From: Firmicutes bacterium HGW-Firmicutes-2
GTDB taxonomy: Bacteria; Bacillota; Clostridia; Lachnospirales; Vallitaleaceae
DNA length: 64,000 bases
Direction of reading: 5' to 3'
Assembly: GCA_002841495.1 (NCBI GenBank)
Contig: PGZV01000010.1
Location: 51,657 to 115,656, forward strand
Positions 1-9,803 of the stretch are shown one piece after another. The first letter of the stretch is position 1, and each line of letters begins with the position of its first letter. Made by a program: the position numbers and the translations under genes. The notes beneath the pieces are model-generated. The model was not told the DNA's origin and made no database searches. It saw only the letters and a program-made list of their open reading frames with translations.

Positions 1-1533
<1,533 letters not shown>

Positions 1534-1644
1534 TCACCTCTTTGACTTTTTGCTTCAAATTAATCTGTGCCCATTCTATTTCAAAACAACTTCTATATTT
1601 TAGTACTTGCCCACATAGAAGTCAAGAAGATTTATATTTTTCTT

Positions 1645-3030
1645 CTATAACCCCATTTGCGCCATTAAAGTTTCAATAGCTTTATCCAGTTGTAAATCTT
1701 TTTCGTTCTTCTTTTCCATGAAAGCCTTATTTAACAGATCCTGTGTTAAGTAATCACAAATACCATAAGCATACACATTTTGGTCGCTTTGGAATTGTTT
1801 TATTGCTTCATAGGTCTTGTTATCATATAAGTCATCCGGTGGTCCTACTTCATAATCTAAAAATGCAAGGATGCTTTCTACTTCAAAAATCTCATCGTTT
1901 CTATCATGAGGATAGAATTTACTGGTCTTAGTTAAATAGCTTGGATACTCGACAAGTACCTCAGGTGTTACCCCGATATTATTAATTGGTTTATTGGCTC
2001 TGGAATAAAAGGTTTCCTGGGTCAACTTGACAACTGCACCATCATCTAAGGTATAAAGATATTGAGCCAAACCTTTTCCATAGGTCGTTTCTCCGACAAG
2101 GCTTCCTACACCGGATTCACTAATGGCAGCTGCTACAAATTCAGTAGCTGAAGCACTGTTACGGTTTACAAGTGCGACAATCTTAAAACTTGGATCTTTT
2201 AGTTCTGAGTAGTAAACGATCTCTCTTCCGGTATTGTTGACAAATCGAAGCACAGGCCCTTCCGGCACTAACAAGTTCGTCACATTAACTGCCGAATCCA
2301 CATAGCCCCCTCCATTATCTCTTAAATCTAACAATAAATATTTTTTACCTTGTGATTTATAAGCAGCAAGTATTGGTTCTAGTTCTTCATCCACGTTTCT
2401 GGTAAAACTTGAAATCTTCAGGTACCCAACCTGATCAACAACACTTTTTGGCATCTCCGGGTATAATTCTGATAGGTCAACTTGGTCAATGGCATTGATG
2501 GTGACCCTCCCACGAACTAAAGTTAGATCAAATTCAAAGCCTTGCCTGTTAATTCTAAGGGTGACTTTGGTGTTTTCTTCTCCGATAATGATGGCAGCCG
2601 CTTCTGCTGGCGTTTTTCCAACCAATGAAGTGCCTTGAGCACTGATAATCTTATCATGAACCTTTAAACCACTTTTATAAGCAGGTCCATCCAGAAAGAC
2701 ACGTTCAATAACAACATACTCACCTTCTTGAACTAAAGAAACGCCTATGCCCACATAAGAATTGTTAAGTGTATCAGTAAAAGACTCTGCATTACTGGCA
2801 CCAATATACATTGAATAGGGATCCAGTACGTCAAAAACGCCATTCATCGCTGCTTCAAACAGCATCTCAGGTGTCAATTCTTTGGCATTGATGTGATTAC
2901 TGAGAATCATCTGTATAACAGTCTCAAGTCGGTTGCCATATGTATCGCCTTGCTCAGCACCGTAAACCGGTGTCAACGATATGGTCATAACCAATAAAAA
3001 TACGGTTGCCTTTTTAATCCATGATTTCAT
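1645..3030 (-). CDS. S41 family C-terminal processing peptidase (CtpA-like), secreted
   Basis: This is a CtpA/Prc-type serine protease acting outside the membrane. An N-terminal signal sequence (about residues 1-25, ending VYGA) is followed by a helical segment, a PDZ domain (about 90-165) and the S41 catalytic domain (about 190-370). The catalytic serine is expected at S294 in NSASATEF, with the general-base lysine at K319 in TYGKGLAQ. The C-terminus (about 395-440) resembles a peptidoglycan-binding repeat (EAIKQFQSDQNVYAYG), as in Bacillus CtpA. The start follows an AAGGAGA site. It lies 20 bp downstream of an SLH protein gene on the same strand, suggesting co-transcription with the surface-protein block. 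Its substrate is unknown. Confidence 0.93.
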   Translation of the reverse strand: MKSWIKKATVFLLVMTISLTPVYGAEQGDTYGNRLETVIQMILSNHINAKELTPEMLFEAAMNGVFDVLDPYSMYIGASNAESFTDTLNNSYVGIGVSLVQEGEYVVIERVFLDGPAYKSGLKVHDKIISAQGTSLVGKTPAEAAAIIIGEENTKVTLRINRQGFEFDLTLVRGRVTINAIDQVDLSELYPEMPKSVVDQVGYLKISSFTRNVDEELEPILAAYKSQGKKYLLLDLRDNGGGYVDSAVNVTNLLVPEGPVLRFVNNTGREIVYYSELKDPSFKIVALVNRNSASATEFVAAAISESGVGSLVGETTYGKGLAQYLYTLDDGAVVKLTQETFYSRANKPINNIGVTPEVLVEYPSYLTKTSKFYPHDRNDEIFEVESILAFLDYEVGPPDDLYDNKTYEAIKQFQSDQNVYAYGICDYLTQDLLNKAFMEKKNEKDLQLDKAIETLMAQMGL

Positions 3031-3050
3031 AATTGGTCTCCTTAATTTGC

Positions 3051-4541
3051 TTATTTACGGTAGTCTTCTCCAATATCCGATCGTAAGTAGTCGATTAATC
3101 TGTTGATAATTGCTGCCGCCTCTGACTTGGATATCCATTGCTTAGGTTTGACCCTACCAAGCTCATCACCTTTTATGATGCCAAGCTTGTATCCGGCCAT
3201 AATCTCTTTTTTGGCCCATGAAGCAATCGTTGCATCATCAACAAATGGGGTCATAGGCGATTGGGTTACGCCAAGACGCTCCAGACCAATGACACGCACA
3301 TATACTACAAAGGCTTCTTCTCTATTAATTGGGCGATCTACATCAAAATTCTCACCAGTCCCTTTAATAAGCTTCTGGTCATATGCCGCCATTATATAAG
3401 GATAATAGGGATGTGTTACAGGCACGTCTCCAAAAATGACCTTCCTTGGACGTGTGGTGTACTTAGATATATCAATATTCATGGCAAGACAAAGTGCTTT
3501 TATATAAGCGCCTCTGCTGATAGCCTCATATTGCATACCACTATGAGGCACTTCTGTAAATACCTCCATGCTGTAAAGCTTTTTAAAATCAGCCTCAGCC
3601 CAGTGCCCTTGTAAAAAATCCAAGTTACTCGGAATCGGTAGTTTTTCAATCTGATTGGCCATTTTTATGGATATACGGCCATATTTCTGACTATTGGTTA
3701 GATTACTGTGATAAGAAAGCACTTCATACGTCAAATTACTTTCACTTTCCATACGTTGATTATACGTCCCGCCAAAGCTAATGGCAAAGGGTTCTGTAGC
3801 ATCATAATAAATAGTTTTTTTAGCTTCATGAACGGTTTGAACTCGCACCTGCATGTTGCCTGTATTACCTTCACCTTTGGAAATACCGATGTTTCTTTCT
3901 TGAGTCTCTATTTTTGACCACGGTTGATCATAACCATAGTTGCTACCGTTACTTGTTAGGGTTACAGGATTACCATCGCCATCTAAGAATTTTGCTACAT
4001 ATGAAATGGTCGTACTAAAATAGGCAACGCCAGGCGTTAAATCTTTAACACCAGCCTTTGAATAGGATGAACCTACTCTATCAAGGGTGTAGGTCGCGTC
4101 ACCAACAGTTACTTCTTCAACCCAATTGGTTAATACTGAGTTGGTGATGATCTGGTTCTTGAAATCCATGTTATCATTGACTTTGTAGTAGGTGGTAAAG
4201 GCCAAGGTTCTTTGCAACTCACCTTCACCATCAACACTTGTTGCTGTGACTGTATACGTCTCTTTGTAACTACCCTCTGTTTTCGTCTTCGTCACACTGT
4301 CATCATTGTTTATGGTTATGGTCCCATTAAATTCTGTCGGTACACCGGATAAGAAAACAACTTCCTTATATTGATAGGTTCTGGTTTTATTTGTGGGTAT
4401 GGTAACATATCTCTCAATGGTTTTTGGAAGATTGCTACCTTCTGAAATACCACCCATATGCCCCATGTCGCCTTCTTTACCATACACGTTTTGACTTAGA
4501 AAAAGTGTCATCATTATGCCGATTATTATAAGTTTTCTCAT
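3051..4541 (-). CDS. Secreted SLH-domain protein
   Basis: A 496-residue exported protein. It has a signal peptide (about residues 1-21, ending NVYG), a central beta-rich region of unknown function (about 30-310), and C-terminal S-layer homology repeats. The repeats can be read at QGHWAEADFKKLYSMEVF, FGDVPVTHPYYPYIMAAYDQ and FVDDATIASWAKKEIMAGY. SLH repeats anchor proteins non-covalently to pyruvylated secondary cell-wall polymers. The central region matches nothing I recognise. The gene lies 14 bp after the larger SLH gene upstream and 20 bp before the S41 protease, so the three probably form one transcript. Confidence 0.9.
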   Translation of the reverse strand: MRKLIIIGIMMTLFLSQNVYGKEGDMGHMGGISEGSNLPKTIERYVTIPTNKTRTYQYKEVVFLSGVPTEFNGTITINNDDSVTKTKTEGSYKETYTVTATSVDGEGELQRTLAFTTYYKVNDNMDFKNQIITNSVLTNWVEEVTVGDATYTLDRVGSSYSKAGVKDLTPGVAYFSTTISYVAKFLDGDGNPVTLTSNGSNYGYDQPWSKIETQERNIGISKGEGNTGNMQVRVQTVHEAKKTIYYDATEPFAISFGGTYNQRMESESNLTYEVLSYHSNLTNSQKYGRISIKMANQIEKLPIPSNLDFLQGHWAEADFKKLYSMEVFTEVPHSGMQYEAISRGAYIKALCLAMNIDISKYTTRPRKVIFGDVPVTHPYYPYIMAAYDQKLIKGTGENFDVDRPINREEAFVVYVRVIGLERLGVTQSPMTPFVDDATIASWAKKEIMAGYKLGIIKGDELGRVKPKQWISKSEAAAIINRLIDYLRSDIGEDYRK

Positions 4542-4555
4542 GACTGTCTTCCTCT

Positions 4556-7525
4556 CTACTCTACAAATAGGATGTAACCTGTTGCTTGACGGTTACCTGT
4601 TAATTTCAACTGTTCACTTAGGTCCACTGTTACCATGGCTCTAACCCGATCTCCAAGTTCTAGGTCTTTCATATCTATCACTTTATTATTCTTGATTATA
4701 ACCGATTCCGTCAATAGCTCAAGTGTCGCATAATTGTTCGTCAAACTCAGTTCTGTCCATAATTTAGTCGTGCTATCATAGACTAAAGCATCTTTGATCC
4801 TTATTGTATTGTCTCCGTTAATGCTGTAGATCTCTCCCACAACACCTTCAGTCGCATAAGGATTTTTAATCAAATGTGTGGCCTTGGTGCCTTCTGCGAT
4901 TATGGTATAGACCTCATCTACTTTTGATAATTCAGAATAATCAATGAAGTCACTGAGGGGTATGATGCCGGATGCGTCCTTAATGATGGTATCGTAGGAA
5001 AGGGTGAATTCTCTTTGTATCGGTGAGTAGATCCAAGTCATATCCTTAAGTATCGCATGAGATTCAACTTTTACTTCTCGGTTGGTTTCAATATTACTGA
5101 TACGCCCTCTAAAAACAGAAATGGCTTCATTATTAGGTTCAGGTATGACATTGACTATAACAGCCCGACCTTGACCGGCTAAAACCACTTGGGCATAATC
5201 CGGTGACAATATACTGCCTGTGGATACGATATGATTATTTTTAAGTACAATTGTTCCTGGATTAATTCCAATATCGCCTATTGTACTTATGAGTCTTATT
5301 GCATCATAGCCATTCGAATAGCTTACATTGGTTGAAGCCAGAACATCATCTCGACCGTCTTCGAATACAATTTTTTTGATTCTTTCACGGTCATAATGTT
5401 TTTCTGTTACAACATAAGCTTTCATCGTATCTGTTCGTAAGAATCGATCGGCATAGCTTAAACTTATTTGATTGCCGTTATGGAAAATCTCAACACCTGC
5501 TCCGGACAATTCCAAGTCCGTCATCGGGTTATAGCCACTCCAACCTGTTTTGGTCAAATGATATGTATTTAATAGACTTAAAGTACCTGTAGCCATATTC
5601 ATGTAACCTAGATCACCTTTATAAATCCTAGCGTAAATATTGCCATAAGGGTCTACGTCAATTTGTTTTACAGTCTCAACGATTGTTCCGGGAGCAAGAA
5701 CACCTTGATTCATGAGGATTTTAATCATTTGTCCGACTTGTAAATTACCTACACCGATGTTTCTGGTTGATCGTAACACCGGCACAAATCCGTCCACATT
5801 TAATGTACCTATGGAACCATTCCCATAGTTAACTCTGATATTGACACCACCAGCACCATATGACACCAAGGATACAATCTCTCCGAATTTGACATTATAG
5901 TTGGTTTTGGCACTAATGGCTTCAATGTATTGCCCATTGCTGCTCATTAATAAATGAACAATATCACCTACCTCAATGGCTTCAATACCTGTATCTCTCT
6001 CATCAAATCTATAGTCCGGGAAAATCTCGTCAATATATCCGATTTCATCTTCCACATCATAATAATTCTGCTTCTCAACACGAACCTGATCTCTATTAAA
6101 ATACTTTGTGACTTCTCCACCATCCCATTTTTCAATGGTGATGAAATTGAATTGTGTATTGACTTCTTTTACAATACCGCTTACTTCTGAAGAAAGGGGT
6201 GTTGCACCTTCCTGATCAATTTTTGTTACCAAATTATTTTGAACCGTTAAAGTAATGGTATAGGATACAGGCGCATTGTCAATAGACCTGTAATACTCAC
6301 CGATTTTTATTTGTCTTTCTTCAAGGTTATATAGGCCAACAGATAGTTTATATGTTATTGGCACACCTGATGCATTTTTTATAGTGACATTGCCATTATC
6401 TATATCTGCTAACGGCTGAAGTACACCTTTCACTTGTGTTGTTGCTATATCACCTTTAATAACGACATATTCCATTTCGAGAGTCGTATTATCTACAATA
6501 TAAACGATACTCTGCCCTTCTCTTAAAGAAGATAATCCCCTTACACCATTAGGACCAAGGACAGGTACATCTAATCTTGATATTTTGTTTAACTCATTGG
6601 ACGTAACGATCAAATCCACTTGATCCACTAGGCCTTCATCGTTACGAATGAGTATGGTTCTTTTAGACTCATTATTAATAGAACCGATGACACCGGCGTC
6701 ACTAATGCTACCGACAATACCACCTTTTACAGTCTTATCAAGGGTCTCATAAAGAATATCATCAATATTTGCGATAACTTGGGCCATTTCCGCTCTTGTT
6801 AAACTACCTTTTGGTCTGAATCTATTCGCGTCTCCGACCATGATGCCGGCTTGCATAACCGCTTCCACGTAGGGAACAAAAGCTATATCTATGCTTTGCC
6901 AGTCACTGAGTGTGAAAATCTTGTTATTGACATAAATAGGTTCAATACTACCAGGATTAATGATATTAATCGCTTGTACCAACCACTTAGCCACTTGTTC
7001 TCTACTGACATTTTGTGAACGAATAAAATTAAAGGCCGGATCCAAAGCTGTTTGGTCTATGATTAGTCCATCGGCCAGCTCTAATTGTGTTATTAATCCA
7101 TTATTCGCTGCTACCTGTAAATAGCCTTTTGACCAGATGCTAAGCAGGCCCTCACCTTCACCGACTTCAATATTTTCTGCGGCTTGATTGGCGGCTGCCT
7201 CAAGTCCGACGACTCTAAGTAGAAAAGCTAAGGCTTCTTGTTTTGACACATTACCATTCGGTCTATAACGCATTGCATTATTTTCATTATAGCCTTTTAC
7301 AATAGAAAGTGCACCCAATCTTGTGATTGGATCTTTCGCCCAATGGCCTACAGGTACATCTGAAAAACTCAAATTATCGGTTATGGTTTGACCAAGTATA
7401 TTGGCCTTATACACATTAGCAACCGGATCTGATAGGATATCTCGATCCGTCACCGCCATACTGGTCCATGAGGACTGCATCACATATATTAAGCATAATA
7501 AGATGATCCATCTTTTTCTATTCAT
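4556..7525 (-). CDS. Large secreted SLH-domain protein
   Basis: A protein of about 989 residues. The start at 7525 is chosen over an upstream in-frame codon at 7573 because GGAGGT precedes it and a normal signal peptide follows (MNRKRWIILLCLIYVMQSSW). Three SLH repeats lie in the N-terminal third: FSDVPVGHWAKDPITRLGAL, a weaker middle repeat ending VSREQVAKWLV, and FVPYVEAVMQAGIMVGD with LTRAEMAQVIA. The remaining 650 or so residues are beta-rich with alternating hydrophobic residues and repeated short glycine/valine strands, as in cell-surface adhesin or polysaccharide-binding stalks; no catalytic motif is visible. It is first in a row with a second SLH protein and a CtpA-like protease. Confidence 0.9.
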   Translation of the reverse strand: MNRKRWIILLCLIYVMQSSWTSMAVTDRDILSDPVANVYKANILGQTITDNLSFSDVPVGHWAKDPITRLGALSIVKGYNENNAMRYRPNGNVSKQEALAFLLRVVGLEAAANQAAENIEVGEGEGLLSIWSKGYLQVAANNGLITQLELADGLIIDQTALDPAFNFIRSQNVSREQVAKWLVQAINIINPGSIEPIYVNNKIFTLSDWQSIDIAFVPYVEAVMQAGIMVGDANRFRPKGSLTRAEMAQVIANIDDILYETLDKTVKGGIVGSISDAGVIGSINNESKRTILIRNDEGLVDQVDLIVTSNELNKISRLDVPVLGPNGVRGLSSLREGQSIVYIVDNTTLEMEYVVIKGDIATTQVKGVLQPLADIDNGNVTIKNASGVPITYKLSVGLYNLEERQIKIGEYYRSIDNAPVSYTITLTVQNNLVTKIDQEGATPLSSEVSGIVKEVNTQFNFITIEKWDGGEVTKYFNRDQVRVEKQNYYDVEDEIGYIDEIFPDYRFDERDTGIEAIEVGDIVHLLMSSNGQYIEAISAKTNYNVKFGEIVSLVSYGAGGVNIRVNYGNGSIGTLNVDGFVPVLRSTRNIGVGNLQVGQMIKILMNQGVLAPGTIVETVKQIDVDPYGNIYARIYKGDLGYMNMATGTLSLLNTYHLTKTGWSGYNPMTDLELSGAGVEIFHNGNQISLSYADRFLRTDTMKAYVVTEKHYDRERIKKIVFEDGRDDVLASTNVSYSNGYDAIRLISTIGDIGINPGTIVLKNNHIVSTGSILSPDYAQVVLAGQGRAVIVNVIPEPNNEAISVFRGRISNIETNREVKVESHAILKDMTWIYSPIQREFTLSYDTIIKDASGIIPLSDFIDYSELSKVDEVYTIIAEGTKATHLIKNPYATEGVVGEIYSINGDNTIRIKDALVYDSTTKLWTELSLTNNYATLELLTESVIIKNNKVIDMKDLELGDRVRAMVTVDLSEQLKLTGNRQATGYILFVE

Positions 7526-7708
7526 AATTACCTCCGAGTCGATTTTTGCACATAAGGTACATATCTTAACCATTATATCGGCAAATGCTCTCGTTTTATC
7601 TATCTTTTTTCATGACTATTCTATTACAATATCTCGTGTCTCAAGCTGATGTGAGGGAATAAAAGAAAATGAGCTGACTCGAATAATTTCAGAGACAGCC
7701 TCTAATCT

Positions 7709-8131
7709 TTATATTTGATTGGTCACCTCAACTTGAAAATTGGATGCTATGGCGCCGGTATGGTTCACTTCAATATTATAGGCTACATTGAGCGTTACTT
7801 TATCAAATTCTCTATGAAATTGAATATCGGTAGTCCTAAGGAATATCTCAAAAACCCCAAAAGGTGTTTCATATGGGGTGAAGTGCTCTTGGTTTTTCTC
7901 AAAAATAAGTTGTGTGTTGGTCGCTCCAAATCTAAGGACACTCACCTGAGCCTCATCGATCTTAATGGTTGTTGATGTTACTGCATCTTCATCAAGAGCC
8001 GTATCCTCATACTTAATGTATGTTTTCCCGTTTTTTTCATAATACTGCCCTGTTGTAATCATCTCTATGGCATCATCTTCAACCAAACTGCCTTGAATGC
8101 CCTTAACCTTTATAAGTACATTTTTATTCAT
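7709..8131 (-). CDS. DUF1934 family protein (YwiB-like)
   Basis: A 140-residue protein resembling the DUF1934/YwiB family of Firmicutes, small beta-barrel (calycin-like) proteins of unknown function. Features consistent with this are the opening KNVLIKVKGIQ, an alternating strand pattern with YYEKNGKTYIKYED, and the C-terminal FDKVTLNVAYNIEVN. The start at 8131 lies 11 bp after the ddl stop. The alternative start at 8152 would overlap ddl by 10 bp and has no better ribosome binding site (GGGTGG precedes 8131). It is probably co-transcribed with ddl. The function is not known. Confidence 0.85.
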   Translation of the reverse strand: MNKNVLIKVKGIQGSLVEDDAIEMITTGQYYEKNGKTYIKYEDTALDEDAVTSTTIKIDEAQVSVLRFGATNTQLIFEKNQEHFTPYETPFGVFEIFLRTTDIQFHREFDKVTLNVAYNIEVNHTGAIASNFQVEVTNQI

Positions 8132-8142
8132 ATAGCCACCCA

Positions 8143-9198
8143 CTAAACACAATCATCTATAGCAAGCTGAATCAAATGGTCCATCAACTCACTTTTTGTT
8201 ATTCCCTCGGCTTCAATCAACATTGGGTACATACTAATATCTGTAAAGCCAGGGAAAGTATTAATCTCATTAAAAACAATCTCGCCGGTATGGTGCTCAA
8301 TGAAAAAATCCACCCTCGAAAGTCCACGTCCATCAACTGCTTTGAATATGGCAATGGCTGCTTCTCTAATCTGCTGTCTGGTTGCTTCCGGCATGTCTGC
8401 AGAAAGTATCGTTTTCGACTCAGGGTTATTGTATTTGGAATCAAAGTCATAGAAGTCATCTGCAGATAAGATTTCTCCAACATCGGAGGCTTTAACCTCC
8501 AGATTGCCGATAACAGCACATTCTACTTCTCTACCTTGTATATTTTCTTCAATAAGAACTTTTCGGTCATGTATAAAAGCATTCAAAAGCGCTTCATGCA
8601 AAGTAGCTGTATCTGTCGCTTTGGACACACCAATGGATGACCCTGCATTCGATGGTTTAACAAATACCGGGAAACCTAATCTGTTCTCCACTTTTTCTTC
8701 AACAGCTTCTTTATTATAGCTTTCTTTGTACACACCTACATACTTAGCTTGGCGTATGCCCAGAGGTTCTACAACCAACTTGGTATAGAATTTGTCCATA
8801 GAAACCGCCGATGCCAAAACACCACATCCTACAAAAGGAATCTTGGCAAGCTTTAATAGGCCTTGTATAGAGCCATCTTCCCCGTATAAGCCATGCAATA
8901 CCGGTATCACAACATCCACTTTGAAATATTCCAATCCCTTTTCTCTTTGGATTAATAGAGACTTAAGTGTGGCATCCGGTAATAGGGTAGCAGAAACAGT
9001 GCTTTTTTCCCATGCTCCGGATTTAATATCTTCAATACCATTTTCTACTAAAAGCCACTTGCCATCTCTTGTTATACCAACAACTTTGACTTCATAGCAA
9101 TTTTCATCCATATACTGAAGGAATGTCAGCACCGACCTTTTTGATACATCATGTTCTGTCGATTGTCCTCCAAATAACACCACAACATTTTGCTTCAT
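8143..9198 (-). CDS. ddl: D-alanine--D-alanine ligase
   Basis: An ATP-grasp ligase that joins two D-alanines for peptidoglycan precursors in the cytoplasm. The N-terminus VVLFGGQSTEHDVSKRS is the family's substrate loop, followed by PVLHGLYGEDGSIQG, the ATP-grasp lysine segment FPVFVKPSNAGSSIGV, and the metal-binding end FFNEINTFPGFT-like (VFNEINTFPGFTDISMYP). The omega-loop YDFDSKYNNPESKT keeps the tyrosine and lysine pattern of D-Ala-D-Ala enzymes, not that of VanA-type D-lactate ligases. Length is 351 residues, normal for the family. A good promoter (9270-9298) precedes it, and a DUF1934 gene follows within 11 bp. Confidence 0.96.
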   Translation of the reverse strand: MKQNVVVLFGGQSTEHDVSKRSVLTFLQYMDENCYEVKVVGITRDGKWLLVENGIEDIKSGAWEKSTVSATLLPDATLKSLLIQREKGLEYFKVDVVIPVLHGLYGEDGSIQGLLKLAKIPFVGCGVLASAVSMDKFYTKLVVEPLGIRQAKYVGVYKESYNKEAVEEKVENRLGFPVFVKPSNAGSSIGVSKATDTATLHEALLNAFIHDRKVLIEENIQGREVECAVIGNLEVKASDVGEILSADDFYDFDSKYNNPESKTILSADMPEATRQQIREAAIAIFKAVDGRGLSRVDFFIEHHTGEIVFNEINTFPGFTDISMYPMLIEAEGITKSELMDHLIQLAIDDCV

Positions 9199-9269
9199 TT
9201 TATACCTCTATTAGCACTTAGCTATTCTTCTAAAATATTAAACCCATCTGAATATTTCTTACCTTCTAC

Positions 9270-9298
9270 ATTCTATATGCTTTTTTCTAATTATTCAA
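9270..9298 (-). promoter_or_regulatory. Promoter of ddl-DUF1934
   Basis: On the minus strand the sequence reads TTGAAT, a 17-bp spacer, then TAGAAT. This is a close match to the housekeeping sigma factor consensus and lies about 70 bp before the ddl start codon. Confidence 0.6.
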
Positions 9299-9365
9299 GT
9301 GCCCTAACCTATATATTTTTTTTAGTAATAAGCCGATTTTCCTAGGTAGAATATAGAGTTACGAA

Positions 9366-9695
9366 TCAACCTATTATTGAATCTTCAAACAAGTATTTGA
9401 CTGAATGGGCAAATTCATCGCCTGCACCCCAATCAAAATTAAAAATCATGCCTTGAGATGATCCTGAAGATATGGTTTCAATTTCAGTTACCTTATTAAA
9501 GTTATTGATGGTTACAACTAAGGATGCTCTACTGCTGTTTCTCATAAAATATTTTTCATAGATAACAATAATGGATCTCATATTACCAGCCACATCATAG
9601 ACTTTCTCATAGACCAGTTCATCGTCCATCCCTCTTTTTAAATACTCTAATGCTTCAAGTGGTGTCTTATTCACTTTAAAATTGTACATACTCAT
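9366..9695 (-). CDS. Small conserved-looking protein of unknown function
   Basis: A 109-residue soluble protein starting MSMYNFKVNKTPLEALEYL after a GAGGT ribosome binding site. It is predicted alpha/beta with a central strand pair (MRSIIVIYEKYFM and ASLVVTINNF). No signal peptide, membrane segment or catalytic motif is seen. The layout (an N-terminal 'F-K-x-x-x-T-P-x-E-A' segment and a charged C-terminal helix) is reminiscent of the small Firmicute DUF6054 family, but I cannot confirm that by eye. It stands alone between the A2M-like gene and ddl on the same strand. Confidence 0.7.
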   Translation of the reverse strand: MSMYNFKVNKTPLEALEYLKRGMDDELVYEKVYDVAGNMRSIIVIYEKYFMRNSSRASLVVTINNFNKVTEIETISSGSSQGMIFNFDWGAGDEFAHSVKYLFEDSIIG

Positions 9696-9803
9696 AATTA
9701 CCTCTTCCTCTATCGTATAATCTCATTAATAATCGATAGAACTGTCTATTATGTGATATCATTCATATAGCAGTCTTTACGAATACCATCACTCATCAAA
9801 ATT

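Noticed and set aside
8143..9198. VanA-type D-Ala-D-Lac ligase
   Set aside because: The omega-loop keeps the D-Ala-D-Ala pattern and no vanH or vanX genes are adjacent.
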